Source: Granulimonas faecalis
Lineage (GTDB): Bacteria; Actinomycetota; Coriobacteriia; Coriobacteriales; Atopobiaceae
DNA length: 64,000 bases
NCBI RefSeq assembly: GCF_022834715.1
Contig: NZ_BQKC01000001.1
Location: forward strand, 1,090,501 to 1,154,500
Direction of reading: 5' to 3'
Shown: positions 1-10,330 of the stretch, one piece after another
Layout: the number at the start of each line of letters is the position of its first letter
Position numbering within the stretch: position 1 is the first letter of the stretch
Notes under the pieces: model-generated
Databases searched by the model: none
Told to the model about the DNA's origin: nothing
The model's input: the letters and a program-made list of their open reading frames with translations, nothing else
Position numbers and translations under genes: made by a program

Positions 1-1365
1 GGCCGAGATGCCCGAGCGCGTGCCGGTGGGCAGGGAGCGGACGATGAACACGATGACGAGGATGGCGGCCGTGCCGTAGAGGCCCTGCATAACGCCGGTG
101 CCGAAGATGCCGCCGGAGAAGCCGCGGATGTAGCCGACGCCGAGGACGGTGCCGGGGACGGCCATGGCGAGCATGGAGACCGCCTCGATGAAGCCCTTGG
201 TCTTGAAGTCGCGCTTCACCACGAGGTACGAGATGATCATGGACAGGATGGCCGTGACGGGCGCCGCGATCAGCGACAGGGCGAAGGAGTCCACGAAGGC
301 GTCGAGGCCGTGGTAGTGCGTGAAGAGCTGGATGAACCACTTCGGTGTGAGCGTGAAGTCGTAGCCCCAGGTGTTGAACAGGGCGCCGAACGGCACGCAG
401 AGGTACATGACCACGACGAACACGGCCATGGCGCTGCAGAGGACCGTGAGGGGCACGGTGACGGAGCGGTCGGCGATGAGCATGCGCCCGCGGCTCGCCT
501 TGCCGGAGAGGGTGGCCGTGCTTTTGGCCTCCAGGACGTACTTCTGCACGGCGAACATCACGAGGGTGATGCAGAGGAGCACGACGGCCATGGCCGCGGC
601 GCCCTGCTTGTCGTAGGCACCGGTGATCTGTAGGTAGATGGTGGTGGCCAGCGTGTCGTAGGAACCGCCGATGATCATGGGGTTGGCGAAGTCGGCGATG
701 GACTCGATGAAGGTGACGAGGAACGCGTTGCCGAGGCCCGGGGCGATGAGGGGCAACGTGACGCTCGTGAAGACCTTCCAGCGGCTGGCGCCCATGTCGC
801 GGGCCGCCTCCTCGAGGGAGGGGTCGATGTTCATGAGCAGGCCCTTGAGCATCATGTAACACACGGGGAAGAACGTCAGCGACTGGACGACGAAGATGCC
901 CCAGAAGCCGTAGACGCTGTTGTCGTAGATGCCCAGCAGGTAGCGGGTGATGATGCCCGACTTGCCGAACAGCATGATGATGGAGAGCGAGAGCACGAAC
1001 GGCGGGCTCACCACGGGGAGCATGGACACGAGCGAGAAGAGCCCGCGCATGAACCTCGTCTTGAGCTGCACGTAGACCTCCACATAGGCGAACAGGAGGC
1101 CGACGAGGGCGCTCACGACGCCCACGAGGAAGCCAACGGAAAGCGTGTTGGTGATGGCCGTCGTGAACGAGGGCATCTGGAAGATGCGCGCGAACACGTC
1201 GAGCGTGAAGCCGCCGCCGGAGATGAACGAGTCAACCAGCAGCATGGCGAGCGGGTAGAGGATGAACAGGGTGAGGAACGCGATGAGCACCACGATGGTG
1301 GTGATGAGGATGGGGTCGCCCAGCAGTTTCTTGCGGTCGAGCGCCTTTCCTTGGTCTTGGGCCAT
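1..1365 (-). CDS. ABC transporter permease, iron(III)/FbpB-type, partial (3' end outside window)
   Basis: Inner-membrane channel subunit of an importer for iron(III) or a similar small substrate. The frame is open from ATG at 1365 to the window edge (455 codons seen), so the C-terminus is missing. The translation is strongly hydrophobic with many membrane spans arranged as two homologous permease halves, as in FbpB/ThiP-type double permeases; an EAA-like loop reading EEAARDMGASRW lies in the first half. The ATG has a short AGGTG Shine-Dalgarno. It follows the binding-protein gene by 142 nt, with a hairpin between them. The ATPase gene is expected further left but is not visible. Substrate is inferred from the binding protein; 2-aminoethylphosphonate or thiamine transporters have the same architecture. 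Confidence 0.85.
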   Translation of the reverse strand, partial: MAQDQGKALDRKKLLGDPILITTIVVLIAFLTLFILYPLAMLLVDSFISGGGFTLDVFARIFQMPSFTTAITNTLSVGFLVGVVSALVGLLFAYVEVYVQLKTRFMRGLFSLVSMLPVVSPPFVLSLSIIMLFGKSGIITRYLLGIYDNSVYGFWGIFVVQSLTFFPVCYMMLKGLLMNIDPSLEEAARDMGASRWKVFTSVTLPLIAPGLGNAFLVTFIESIADFANPMIIGGSYDTLATTIYLQITGAYDKQGAAAMAVVLLCITLVMFAVQKYVLEAKSTATLSGKASRGRMLIADRSVTVPLTVLCSAMAVFVVVMYLCVPFGALFNTWGYDFTLTPKWFIQLFTHYHGLDAFVDSFALSLIAAPVTAILSMIISYLVVKRDFKTKGFIEAVSMLAMAVPGTVLGVGYIRGFSGGIFGTGVMQGLYGTAAILVIVFIVRSLPTGTRSGISA

Positions 1366-1413
1366 GGGCACCTGCCATTCAGGATTTGTCATGCAGTCTG
1401 CATTCAGCAAAAG

Positions 1414-1447
1414 AGGTACCGGGCGAGCCTGGGGCCGCCCGGTACCT
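1414..1447 (-). terminator. Intercistronic hairpin between binding protein and permease genes
   Basis: A perfect 12-bp inverted repeat (AGGTACCGGGCG and its complement, loop of 10 nt) is followed on the minus strand by CTTTTG. It lies just after the binding-protein stop and before the permease start. In ABC operons such a hairpin usually stops part of transcription or protects the 5' message, so that more binding protein than permease is made; that role is inferred here. Confidence 0.6.
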
Positions 1448-1507
1448 TGCGATGTCGAACTCTAGATGGGAACCGACAGCGGTTGCCGAGCCGGATGGGG
1501 CGAGGGG

Positions 1508-2641
1508 CTACTCGGTCTGGAAGCGCTCGGCGTCGCCGCCGCCGAGGGCCGTCATGACCTCCTCGACGTAGCGCTCGGTGTTGTTCTTGGCGTCCTCGAA
1601 GTCGTACTCCATGACGTTGTCCGGGTCGAGGCCGTACTCGGTGGCGATCTCGGGCTGCTTGGCGTTGTCGAGCACCAGGAACTGGTAGGCCTTGGCCTCG
1701 GCGGCACGCTCGACGCAGTCGGGCGAGAGAGCGTACTCGATCCAGAGCTTCGCGGCGTTGGGGTGCTTGCAGCCCTTGAAGATAGCCGTGGCGCCGACCT
1801 CGTAGGAGGCTCCGGAGGACGGGATCACGAGGCCGATGTTGCCGTAGCCGTTGTCCACGATCTGCATGATGCCGTCATGCAGGAAGCCGATGCCCACGGT
1901 GCACTCGCCGGTGCCAACGTTCTTGGAGGGACCGGAGCCCGACTTGGTGTAGACGTGGATGTTCTTGTCGAGGTCCACGAGGTACTTGATGCCCTCGTCG
2001 TGGCCCTTCTTCTGAATCATGGTGTTGATGACGAGCTTGGCCGTACCGGCGGTGTTGTAGTTGGACAGCCAGATGAGGTCCTTGTACTTGGGGTCGAGCA
2101 GGTCGTCCCAATCCTTGGGCTCGTCGATCTTGAGGCGCTCGAGCTCGTCCTTGTTGACCATGAAGCCCAGGATGCCCTTGTAGATGCCGTACCACTGGCC
2201 GTCAGGGTCGCGGTAGGTGTCGGAGATGAGATGGCTGGCGTTCTGGGCCTCGTAGGGCTCGAGCAGGCCCTTGGTGACCGCCACGTTGTAGGGGTCGGTG
2301 GTGCCGCCGAACCAGACGTCGGCGGAGGGGTTGCCGTTCTCCTCCTCGATCTTGGCCTGAACCTCGCCCGTAGACAGGCGCTGGAACTGGACGTCGAGGC
2401 CGAAGAGCTCCTTGAAGTGGTCGACGCAGGCCTGGACGTGCTCCTCCTCGCAGGAGCCGTAGACGATGAGCTCGCCCTCCTCCTTGGCGGCGTCGATGAG
2501 CTCCTGGGGGGCGTTGACGGTGTTCTCGCTGGTGTCGGCCTCGGCCTGACCCGTGTCGCCGCCGCTGCAGCCGACGAGGCCGAGCCCGGCCGCCGCGATG
2601 GCGGAGCCACCGATGAAACCCCTGCGTGAGATGTTGCGCAT
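1508..2641 (-). CDS. ABC transporter substrate-binding lipoprotein (iron(III)-type), Tat-exported
   Basis: Extracytoplasmic binding protein of 377 aa that captures the substrate for the permease at 1-1365. The N-terminus has a twin-arginine motif SRRGFIGG (residues 5-12), a hydrophobic stretch and a lipobox LVGC with Cys25, so it should be exported folded and then lipid-anchored. The mature part resembles family-1/6 solute-binding proteins of the FbpA/AfuA type (residues such as DVWFGGTTDPYN and LWIEYALSPDC are typical). The ATG has a good AAGGAA Shine-Dalgarno. Iron(III) is the most likely ligand, but related proteins bind phosphonates, thiamine or polyamines, and no ligand residues could be confirmed by eye. 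Confidence 0.88.
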   Translation of the reverse strand: MRNISRRGFIGGSAIAAAGLGLVGCSGGDTGQAEADTSENTVNAPQELIDAAKEEGELIVYGSCEEEHVQACVDHFKELFGLDVQFQRLSTGEVQAKIEEENGNPSADVWFGGTTDPYNVAVTKGLLEPYEAQNASHLISDTYRDPDGQWYGIYKGILGFMVNKDELERLKIDEPKDWDDLLDPKYKDLIWLSNYNTAGTAKLVINTMIQKKGHDEGIKYLVDLDKNIHVYTKSGSGPSKNVGTGECTVGIGFLHDGIMQIVDNGYGNIGLVIPSSGASYEVGATAIFKGCKHPNAAKLWIEYALSPDCVERAAEAKAYQFLVLDNAKQPEIATEYGLDPDNVMEYDFEDAKNNTERYVEEVMTALGGGDAERFQTE

Positions 2642-2740
2642 TTCGGTTCCTTCCCTAGAAGACCACGTTGACGCGCGCCGCTGGACGGCGTTTGGTATGT
2701 CTTCTTTTTTAGGGCCGAACCAAGTATTTCAGTTTGGGAA

Positions 2741-2769
2741 AACAGAGGGACTTCCCCCGACGGCGTCAA
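2741..2769 (-). promoter_or_regulatory. Possible promoter of the binding-protein operon
   Basis: A -35-like TTGACG (2764-2769) is followed after 17 nt by a weak -10-like TCTGTT (2741-2746), about 100 nt upstream of the binding-protein ATG. The 173-nt gap 2642-2814 holds nothing else recognisable; no convincing iron-repressor box was found in it. Confidence 0.3.
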
Positions 2770-2814
2770 TGACTCGGTGAGGAGATAGGCAGTGGACTAA
2801 TTCAGCTCCGTGTG

Positions 2815-3843
2815 CTAATCCCCGGCAGCCTCGTGGTCCATGCGGCCGAGCAGGCGGTCCAGGGCCCTGGCGTCGAGGCGCACCGCGCCGGCCGCCAGGG
2901 CGGCGAGGTAGCGGCCGTCGGTGGCCGCACGCAGCCACGGGTGTTCGACGCCGAGCCAGGCCCTGAACGAGCGGGCGCGGGCGCGGCCCCGCCTGCGGTC
3001 GCGGTCGTAGACGAGCATCACGTTGTAGTGCGTGTTCACGAGGAGGCGGGCGCGGAGCCTGAGGTACTCGGCGGCCTCGGGCGTCGTCGACGGGTCGGCG
3101 AGGCGCCCCTCCACGAACCGGCACACCTCCCTCACCACGCGGTCGTGGTCGTCGAAGCGCCGCACGTACCCCTCGGCGGCGACGCTCTGGGACGCGTTGC
3201 CCACGAGGTACCGGTAGACCTCGATGTCGAGCAGGGTGACGGTCTCCGCGCGGGCCGTGGCCTCCACGACGAGCTGCGTGTCGACGTAGAACGTGTGCTC
3301 CAGGAGCCTCACGCCGCAGGCGCGGAGGAAGTCCGTGCGCGCCGACACGGTGTGGATCGAGACGCAGTTGGTGCGGGCGGCCTCGGCCGACACCGAGGCG
3401 AAGGGCACCTCGCGACCGGTGGGCATACCCGCCGGCAGGGGCCTGAGCTCGGTGGACCCGGTCCCCATGTGGACGTCGCGGCGCACGTCGACCACGATGT
3501 CCGACGAGATGCCGGGCAGGAGGTCGAGCTCGGCGGCCAGGCCGTCGGGATCCACCCAGTCGTCGGCGTCCACCACGCGGAAGTAGCGGCCCCGGGCCGC
3601 ATCGAGACCGGCATTCACCGCGGAGCCGTGGCCGCCGTTCTCCTTGGAGACGAGGCGGAAGACGTCTGGGTGCGCCTCCACGAAGCGCCTCGCGACATCG
3701 GCGGTGCCGTCGGTGGAGCCGTCGTCCACGACGACGACCTCGAGGGCCGCCGTCAGCCGGGGGTCCGAGAGGCTCTCGAGGCCCCGGGCGATGAGCCCCT
3801 CCACGTTGTAGCTGGGCATGGCTATGGTGAGCTGCTTCTCCAC
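2815..3843 (-). CDS. Glycosyltransferase family 2
   Basis: Cytoplasmic GT-A fold glycosyltransferase of 342 aa, last gene of the polysaccharide-export operon. The N-terminal half has the GT2 signatures AMPSYNVEG near the start, VVVDDGSTDGT (nucleotide-sugar binding) around residue 40 and VDADDW (metal-binding DxD) around residue 95. The C-terminal half is charged and has no membrane span. The start is a GTG at 3843 with a GGAGGGG Shine-Dalgarno; it begins 11 nt after the stop of the neighbouring glycosyltransferase. It probably adds a sugar to the glycan exported by the adjacent ABC pair; the sugar cannot be told from sequence. Confidence 0.88.
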   Translation of the reverse strand: MEKQLTIAMPSYNVEGLIARGLESLSDPRLTAALEVVVVDDGSTDGTADVARRFVEAHPDVFRLVSKENGGHGSAVNAGLDAARGRYFRVVDADDWVDPDGLAAELDLLPGISSDIVVDVRRDVHMGTGSTELRPLPAGMPTGREVPFASVSAEAARTNCVSIHTVSARTDFLRACGVRLLEHTFYVDTQLVVEATARAETVTLLDIEVYRYLVGNASQSVAAEGYVRRFDDHDRVVREVCRFVEGRLADPSTTPEAAEYLRLRARLLVNTHYNVMLVYDRDRRRGRARARSFRAWLGVEHPWLRAATDGRYLAALAAGAVRLDARALDRLLGRMDHEAAGD

Positions 3844-3854
3844 GTCGCCCCTCC

Positions 3855-4931
3855 CTACCGCTTCTGCTGGATCCGCCCGAAGGCCCCGGAGGCCGCGCCC
3901 CTCGCCACGCCCACGGCGTGTCCGAGGGCGAGGGCCAGGCCGACGTCCCGCGTGCGGAGCACCGAGAGCGCCGCGTTGGTGGCCAGGCTCTCGTCGGAGT
4001 AGGCCACGGGCACGAGGCGGTCGAACAGCGGGTCCGAGAAGACCTGCGACACCCAGTCCCTGCGCCCGGCGGCGTCGAGGCTCGAGCGCGGGTCGCAGGC
4101 CCGCATGAGCGCGGACACGATGTAGCGGCCGTACAGCACGCCCACGAGGCGGCGCGTCTCCGTGCCGTCGAGGCCGTGCTCGCAGAGGTAGCGGTAGAGC
4201 CTGGCCACACGGCGGCGGTGGATGTCGTAGTAGGTGTCGTCCCATCGCGACGTGAGCGACCCGCTCGGCCGCTTGAAGTAGCGGTACGCGGCGCACGGGA
4301 CCACGGCCACGCGGCGGGCCCGCTCGAACATCTCGATGGAGAAGAAGAAGTCCTCGGAGAGGCTCGTGCCCTCCTCGAAGCGCAGGTCCCCCACGAGGTT
4401 CATGCGAAAGAACTTGCAGTTGACGTAGCCGACGAGGGTCTTGACCTCGAGGGGGAGCACGGCGCGGGCCACGGCCGGGCCCTCGAGGCGCGCCCCGTCG
4501 GGAACGATGGGCCGCTCCCGCTCGACGGCGCCGTCGGCGCGCTCGTAGACCTCGGTCAGACCCTCGACGACGATGTCGGGGTCGAAGGCGGCCACGGCGT
4601 CCGCGGCGGCGGGAAGGAAGTCGCGCCCCACGGTGTCGTCCGGGTCCGGGAAGGCGACGTAGCACCCCCGGGCGGCCTCGAGGCCGGTGTTGCGGGCGCC
4701 GGAGAGCCCGCGGTTCTCCCCGTGGCGCACCACGCGCACGCGGGGGTCGTCCCCCGCGGCGGCCAGGGCCGCGTCGAGGGAGCCGTCCGGCGAGGCGTCG
4801 TCGACGAGGACGAGCTCGAAGTCGTCGAACGGCTGGGCGAGCACCGCCGTCACGGCGCGGGCCACGGTGGCCTCCACGCCGTAGAGGCACATGACGAGCG
4901 AGAAGAGGGGCCTCTCCCCCGCCGCCGCCAT
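3855..4931 (-). CDS. Glycosyltransferase family 2
   Basis: A second GT-A fold glycosyltransferase (358 aa) in the export operon, distinct from its neighbour. It carries FSLVMCLYGVEATV at the N-terminus, LVLVDDASPDGS near residue 45 and a DPDD metal-binding motif near residue 98. The ATG at 4931 shares its first base with the stop of the ATP-binding gene (TGATG), so the two are translationally coupled. It probably builds the same surface glycan that the ABC pair exports. The acceptor and donor are unknown. C-terminal residues 200-358 resemble the helical tail common in capsule and teichoic-acid GT2 enzymes. Confidence 0.88.
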   Translation of the reverse strand: MAAAGERPLFSLVMCLYGVEATVARAVTAVLAQPFDDFELVLVDDASPDGSLDAALAAAGDDPRVRVVRHGENRGLSGARNTGLEAARGCYVAFPDPDDTVGRDFLPAAADAVAAFDPDIVVEGLTEVYERADGAVERERPIVPDGARLEGPAVARAVLPLEVKTLVGYVNCKFFRMNLVGDLRFEEGTSLSEDFFFSIEMFERARRVAVVPCAAYRYFKRPSGSLTSRWDDTYYDIHRRRVARLYRYLCEHGLDGTETRRLVGVLYGRYIVSALMRACDPRSSLDAAGRRDWVSQVFSDPLFDRLVPVAYSDESLATNAALSVLRTRDVGLALALGHAVGVARGAASGAFGRIQQKR

Positions 4932-5746
4932 CAGGAGCTCCCGAGTGCCTTGTAGGCGTCGCAGACCTCCTGGCACGGGCCGATCATGCGCTGCTGGCCC
5001 TTCTCGATCCAACAGACGCGGTCGCAGATGCGCTCCACGAGCTCGATGGAGTGGCTCACGAGGAGCACGGTGACGTTGTTGGACTCCACGAGCTCCTGGA
5101 TGCGGCGCTCGCACTTCTGCTGGAAGAGGAAATCCCCCACGGAGAGGGTCTCGTCGACGATGAGGATGTCGGGCTCCGTGATCGTGGCGATGGCGAAGGC
5201 GATGCGGGCCACCATGCCGCTGGAGTAGTTCTTGAGCGGCATGTCCATGAAGTCGCGAAGCTCGGCGAAGTCGACGATCTCGTCGAGGTGGGAGTCGATG
5301 AACTCGCGGGTGTAGCCGAGGAGCGCGCCGTTGAGGTAGATGTTCTCGCGGGCCGTGAGGTCCATGTCGAAGCCCGCGCCGAGCTCGATAAGCGGGGCGA
5401 TGGAGCCCGTCACGGCCACGTGGCCCTCGCTGGCCTCGAGGACCCCGGCGATGACCTTGAGCATGGTGGACTTGCCCGAGCCGTTGGTGCCCACGAGGCC
5501 GAAGGCCTCACCCTTGCGCACCTGGAAGCTGATGTGGTTGAGGGCGCGGAACTCCTTGAAGAACAGCTCGCGGCGGACGAGGGAGATGAAGTACTCCTTA
5601 AGGGAGTTGAGCTGCTCGGAGGCCATGTTGAAGACCACCGAGACGTCGTCGACGTCGATGCAGACGGGCGCATCCGCGACGATGTCGGCGTGGTCGTCGC
5701 CGAACAGGTGGTCGAAGCCCTCGGAGGGCGTTTGGGTGGCGTTCAA
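4931..5746 (-). CDS. Polysaccharide/teichoic-acid export ABC transporter ATP-binding protein (Wzt/TagH type)
   Basis: Nucleotide-binding subunit (271 aa) that powers export of a lipid-linked polysaccharide through the permease encoded just upstream. Visible are Walker A GTNGSGKS (residues 86-93), the signature loop YSSGM (174-178), Walker B ILIVDE (194-199) and an H-loop in LLVSHS. A 60-70 residue N-terminal extension precedes the core, as in the TagH/RfbE subfamily. The C-terminal glycan-binding domain found in long Wzt proteins is absent, so export probably does not depend on recognition of a capped chain end. It starts 8 nt after the permease stop and overlaps the next glycosyltransferase. 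Confidence 0.92.
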   Translation of the reverse strand: MNATQTPSEGFDHLFGDDHADIVADAPVCIDVDDVSVVFNMASEQLNSLKEYFISLVRRELFFKEFRALNHISFQVRKGEAFGLVGTNGSGKSTMLKVIAGVLEASEGHVAVTGSIAPLIELGAGFDMDLTARENIYLNGALLGYTREFIDSHLDEIVDFAELRDFMDMPLKNYSSGMVARIAFAIATITEPDILIVDETLSVGDFLFQQKCERRIQELVESNNVTVLLVSHSIELVERICDRVCWIEKGQQRMIGPCQEVCDAYKALGSS

Positions 5747-5754
5747 GGCTGCTC

Positions 5755-6582
5755 CTAGATGTACAGGATGAACTTGTGCTCGTTCTTACGGAACACGAGG
5801 TACCCAACGGCCAGGGCGATGAGGGCCATGACGAGGCACGCCGCGTTGGCCCGGAGGCTCGGGGCCTGCTGGTAGAGCAGGAAGGTCCTGAAGTAGTCGA
5901 TGTACTGGTACATGGGGTTGAAACGCATGAGGTGCTGGAGGTACTCCGGCAGGATGTCCATGGTGTAGAAGATGGGTGTGAGATAGGTCCACGCCGTGAG
6001 GACGACCGACCAGAGGTGGATGACGTCGCGGAAGAACACGGCGAGCGTGGCCAGGAAGAGTCCGAGGCCGATGCAGAAGAGCAGGATGTAGGTCAGGAAC
6101 GGGACGATGAACAGGATGTTCCAGGAAAGCGGGATCCGCGCCCACACCATGACGAAGGCAACGGCGATGAGCGAGAGGCCGAAGTTCACGAGGGAGAACA
6201 GCACCTTCTGCACGGGGAAGACGATGCGGTTGATCTTCACCTTCTTGAGCAGCGGCGCGGCGTTGATGATGGACCACATGCCGTCGTTGGTGGCCGCGCT
6301 CATGAGGCTGAAGGTGATGTTGCCGATGATGAGGTAGACGGGGTAGATCTCGGGCGGCATGTTGGCGCCGCGCATGAAGTGCGTGAACACGACGCTCATG
6401 ACGACCATCATGAGCAGTGGGTTGAGGACCGACCACGCCACGCCGAGGACGCTCCGGCGGTACTTGAGCTTGAAGTCCTTGCTCACCAGCTCGCGTAGGA
6501 TGGACCAGTCGCGTTTGATGCCCGTGTTCCACGTGGCGACGGCCTTGGCGCCGTCCGTGGAGACCTTGGTCTGCTTTGACAC
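5755..6582 (-). CDS. Polysaccharide/teichoic-acid export ABC transporter permease (Wzm/TagG type)
   Basis: ABC-2 type membrane subunit of 275 aa. About six hydrophobic spans are visible after an amphipathic N-terminal segment, with the family-typical stretches KYRRSVLGVAWSVLNPLL, FFRDVIHLWSVVLTAWTYLTP and FNPMYQYIDYFR. It forms the channel for the glycan and pairs with the ATPase encoded immediately downstream. First gene of a four-gene operon; the ATG has an AAGGAG Shine-Dalgarno. No polymerase, ligase or LytR-family gene is in view, so the identity of the exported polymer (rhamnan, teichoic acid or capsule) is open. Confidence 0.92.
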   Translation of the reverse strand: MSKQTKVSTDGAKAVATWNTGIKRDWSILRELVSKDFKLKYRRSVLGVAWSVLNPLLMMVVMSVVFTHFMRGANMPPEIYPVYLIIGNITFSLMSAATNDGMWSIINAAPLLKKVKINRIVFPVQKVLFSLVNFGLSLIAVAFVMVWARIPLSWNILFIVPFLTYILLFCIGLGLFLATLAVFFRDVIHLWSVVLTAWTYLTPIFYTMDILPEYLQHLMRFNPMYQYIDYFRTFLLYQQAPSLRANAACLVMALIALAVGYLVFRKNEHKFILYI

Positions 6583-6709
6583 GCTACTCCTTCGGGGAAG
6601 GTGGGAAACCGCAGCTCAAAGGCCCGAATGGACCTCTGCGTGCGAGAATGACTCTAACACAGGTTCACAGGGGGCCACACAAGCCATAGAGGCACGGTTC
6701 CGCACCATG

Positions 6710-6733
6710 AAAAAAGGCCCCTCGCGGGACCTT
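6710..6733 (-). terminator. Rho-independent terminator of tRNA-Asn
   Basis: An 8-bp stem (AAGGTCCC with GGGGCCTT, one G-U pair) with a 4-nt loop is followed on the minus strand by six T. It lies 9 nt beyond the CCA end of tRNA-Asn, so it ends that transcript and insulates the export operon at 6582. Confidence 0.85.
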
Positions 6734-6742
6734 GGAGATATC

Positions 6743-6817
6743 TGGCTCCTCGGGTAGGGCTCGAACCTACAACAGCGCGGTTAACAGCCGCGTGCTCTAC
6801 CATTGAGCTACCGAGGA
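6743..6817 (-). tRNA. tRNA-Asn (anticodon GTT), CCA encoded
   Basis: A full cloverleaf is present: acceptor TCCTCGG/CCGAGGA, D arm GCTC/GAGC, anticodon stem CGCGG/CCGCG around loop CTGTTAA (anticodon GTT), T arm GTAGG-TTCGAGC-CCTAC, discriminator G and an encoded CCA. It decodes AAC and AAT. It has its own promoter and terminator, so it is a single-gene unit. Confidence 0.97.
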
Positions 6818-6844
6818 ATCGGGTGCGCCTTGGCACGAGCAAAG

Positions 6845-6873
6845 AATATACGCGCACTCCGCCGCGGGCGCAA
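6845..6873 (-). promoter_or_regulatory. Promoter of tRNA-Asn
   Basis: A -35 TTGCGC (6868-6873) and -10 TATATT (6845-6850) are separated by exactly 17 nt, placing the start of transcription about 20 nt upstream of the mature tRNA 5' end. A vegetative-sigma promoter is the simplest reading. Confidence 0.65.
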
Positions 6874-6920
6874 GGGCGAATCCGGAAAAACCGGGCGCGA
6901 AAACGATCCGTAACGGGAGA

Positions 6921-6964
6921 CGCCCCGGCACCTCCCGCCTTCTGGGACGCGAGGTGCCGGGGCG
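6921..6964 (-). terminator. Hairpin after rpoD
   Basis: A perfect 14-bp inverted repeat (CGCCCCGGCACCTC and complement, 16-nt loop) lies 41 nt past the rpoD stop. There is no T-run after it, so it may stop transcription without a U-tract or only stabilise the 3' end of the long rimP-rpoD message. Confidence 0.6.
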
Positions 6965-7005
6965 CACGATGCGAAGATGGTTCCCACCTGCGGTTTTTCC
7001 GGACC

Positions 7006-8346
<1,341 letters not shown>

Positions 8347-8417
8347 TGGTCTCCCTTCGCATGGGCATACTGTGCAATAGTCTACCCGAACGCCTGAGTG
8401 ACCACGGGAACTACAAG

Positions 8418-10307
8418 CTAGTGACTGCCGGCGAGGGACTCCTTGAGGGCGGCCTCGCGGGCCCCGAGGTCCACGACCTCCTGCATGAGGGAGCGCACGT
8501 CGTCGTCGGGGCCCGGCGAGGCGAGGCGCGCCTGGAGGGCGCGGGACCTCCTCCTCAGCGAGAAGAGCTCCACGTTGTCCACGAGGAAGGCGGCCTTGGA
8601 CTCCGCGGGGGCGCTCGACACGACGTCGATGGAGGCGCCGGAGAGCAGCGCCGGCGCCTCGGGGACGGCCTCGGTGGCCGCCCGGGCGGCGTCGGCGGGC
8701 GTGCTCCCGGGCGGCAGCCCGAGGACGGCCCACGCCACGGCCTCGTGGCGGGGGTCGGACCACGTGGTCGAGGCGATGCGGGCGGCCTGCTCGCCGAACG
8801 CGCCGGGATGGGCGACCATGGCGCCGAGGAGCTCGCGCTCCGCCCGGGCCTCGAGGTCCGAGGCGGGATCGCGCACAGGCTCCCCCCAGCTCGACCAGGG
8901 TCCCTCCCCCGCCCCGGGTTCCGGCTCGGGCTCGTAGACGTCCCGGTAGCGGTCGTACGCGTCGGGGGGCGCGGCCGGGGCCTGCGCCTGCCTCCGGCCG
9001 CGGGCGCCGTCGTCGTCCTGGGGGACCTCGGCGGCCCGGATGCGGCGCAGGGCCTCCTCGGGGCTCGTCCCCAGGGCGTCGGCCACGCGCCGGGCGTAGC
9101 CGTCGATGAGGATGGAGTCCTTGAGCGGGGCGAGGATGGAGGCCACGTCCTCCATGGCGCGCACGCGCCGCCCGGGGCCCATGGACCCGGCGCCGTCGAG
9201 GTGGCGCTCGAGCACGACGTCGATGAGCGGCCGGGCCTCGGCCAGGCGGTCGCGCAGGGCGTCGGCGCCGTGGGCGGCCACGTACTCCGCGGGGTCGGCG
9301 TCGTCGGGCAGCGTGACGCAGAGGAGGTCGGCCTCGGTCTTGTCCACGAACCGCACGGTCTTGTCCGCCGCCCGCTGGCCGGCGGCGTCGCCGTCGAGCA
9401 TGACTACGACGCGCTTGGACTTGAGGCGGTTGATGAGCTTGATGTGGTCGAGCGTGAGGGCGGTGCCCAGGACGGCGGCCACGTTGGTGAAGCCTGCCTC
9501 GTGGAGCGCGATGGTGTCGGTGTAGCCCTCGACGACGACGAGCTCCCCCGTGGCCACCGCCGACTCCTTGGCGCGGTCGAAGGCGAAGAGGTGCTTGGAC
9601 TTGTGCCACACGGGCGAGTCCTTGGAGTTGATGTACTTGGGCTTGGCGTCGCCCATGATGCGGCCGCCCATGCCGATGGCGCGGCCGGCCTCGTCGTGGA
9701 TGGGGAACATCACGCGGTCGTAGAAGCGGTCGGCCAGGCGCCCCGACCGCTGGACGGCGAGGTCGGCGGCCAGCATCTCCTGGGAGGTGAACCCGAGCGA
9801 GCCGAGATGGCGCACGAGCTCGCCGTGGCCGGGGGCGTAGCCGAGGCCCCACCGCCGGCACACGGCCGAGCCCATGCCGCGGCCGGCGCAGTAGGCGCGG
9901 GCGGCGTCCTGGGCCTTGCCGCGGACGCGCAGGAGCTGGTTGGCGTAGAAGTCCTCGGCCGCCTGGAGGCAGAGGTGCAGCCGGTTCCGGGCCGGACCCC
10001 TCCGGGCCTGGCCCGTCTCGTGGAGCTCGATGCCCGCACGGTCGGCCAGGTACCGGATGGAGTCAGGGAAGTCGAGTCCCTCGCGCTTCTGGACGTAGTT
10101 GAAGACGTCACCGCCCTCGCCGCAACCGAAGCAGTACCAGAAGCCGGTGTCCGCCTTGACGTGAAACGACGGCGACTTCTCGTGGTGGAAGGGGCAGCAG
10201 CCCCAGAAGTCCCCCGACGAGCGCTCGCGCAGCTGGACGGTCTCCCCCACCAGGGACACGAAATCGGTGGCCTCGCGCACGCGCTCGCGCTCGTCGTCGC
10301 CGATCAT
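8418..10307 (-). CDS. dnaG: DNA primase
   Basis: Makes RNA primers for chromosome replication; acts with the replicative helicase at the fork. 629 aa, usual length. The N-terminal zinc-binding domain has Cys38, His41, Cys59 and Cys62 ([11 protein letters not shown]...CFGCG). The central TOPRIM domain shows [16 protein letters not shown] and [16 protein letters not shown] with the catalytic Glu and Asp residues. The C-terminal part is the variable helicase-interaction region. ATG at 10307 has a strong AGGAGGGG Shine-Dalgarno and begins 23 nt after ribF. Confidence 0.97.
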   Translation of the reverse strand: MIGDDERERVREATDFVSLVGETVQLRERSSGDFWGCCPFHHEKSPSFHVKADTGFWYCFGCGEGGDVFNYVQKREGLDFPDSIRYLADRAGIELHETGQARRGPARNRLHLCLQAAEDFYANQLLRVRGKAQDAARAYCAGRGMGSAVCRRWGLGYAPGHGELVRHLGSLGFTSQEMLAADLAVQRSGRLADRFYDRVMFPIHDEAGRAIGMGGRIMGDAKPKYINSKDSPVWHKSKHLFAFDRAKESAVATGELVVVEGYTDTIALHEAGFTNVAAVLGTALTLDHIKLINRLKSKRVVVMLDGDAAGQRAADKTVRFVDKTEADLLCVTLPDDADPAEYVAAHGADALRDRLAEARPLIDVVLERHLDGAGSMGPGRRVRAMEDVASILAPLKDSILIDGYARRVADALGTSPEEALRRIRAAEVPQDDDGARGRRQAQAPAAPPDAYDRYRDVYEPEPEPGAGEGPWSSWGEPVRDPASDLEARAERELLGAMVAHPGAFGEQAARIASTTWSDPRHEAVAWAVLGLPPGSTPADAARAATEAVPEAPALLSGASIDVVSSAPAESKAAFLVDNVELFSLRRRSRALQARLASPGPDDDVRSLMQEVVDLGAREAALKESLAGSH

Positions 10308-10330
10308 GCCCCTCCTTCCCGGGGGTCCCG

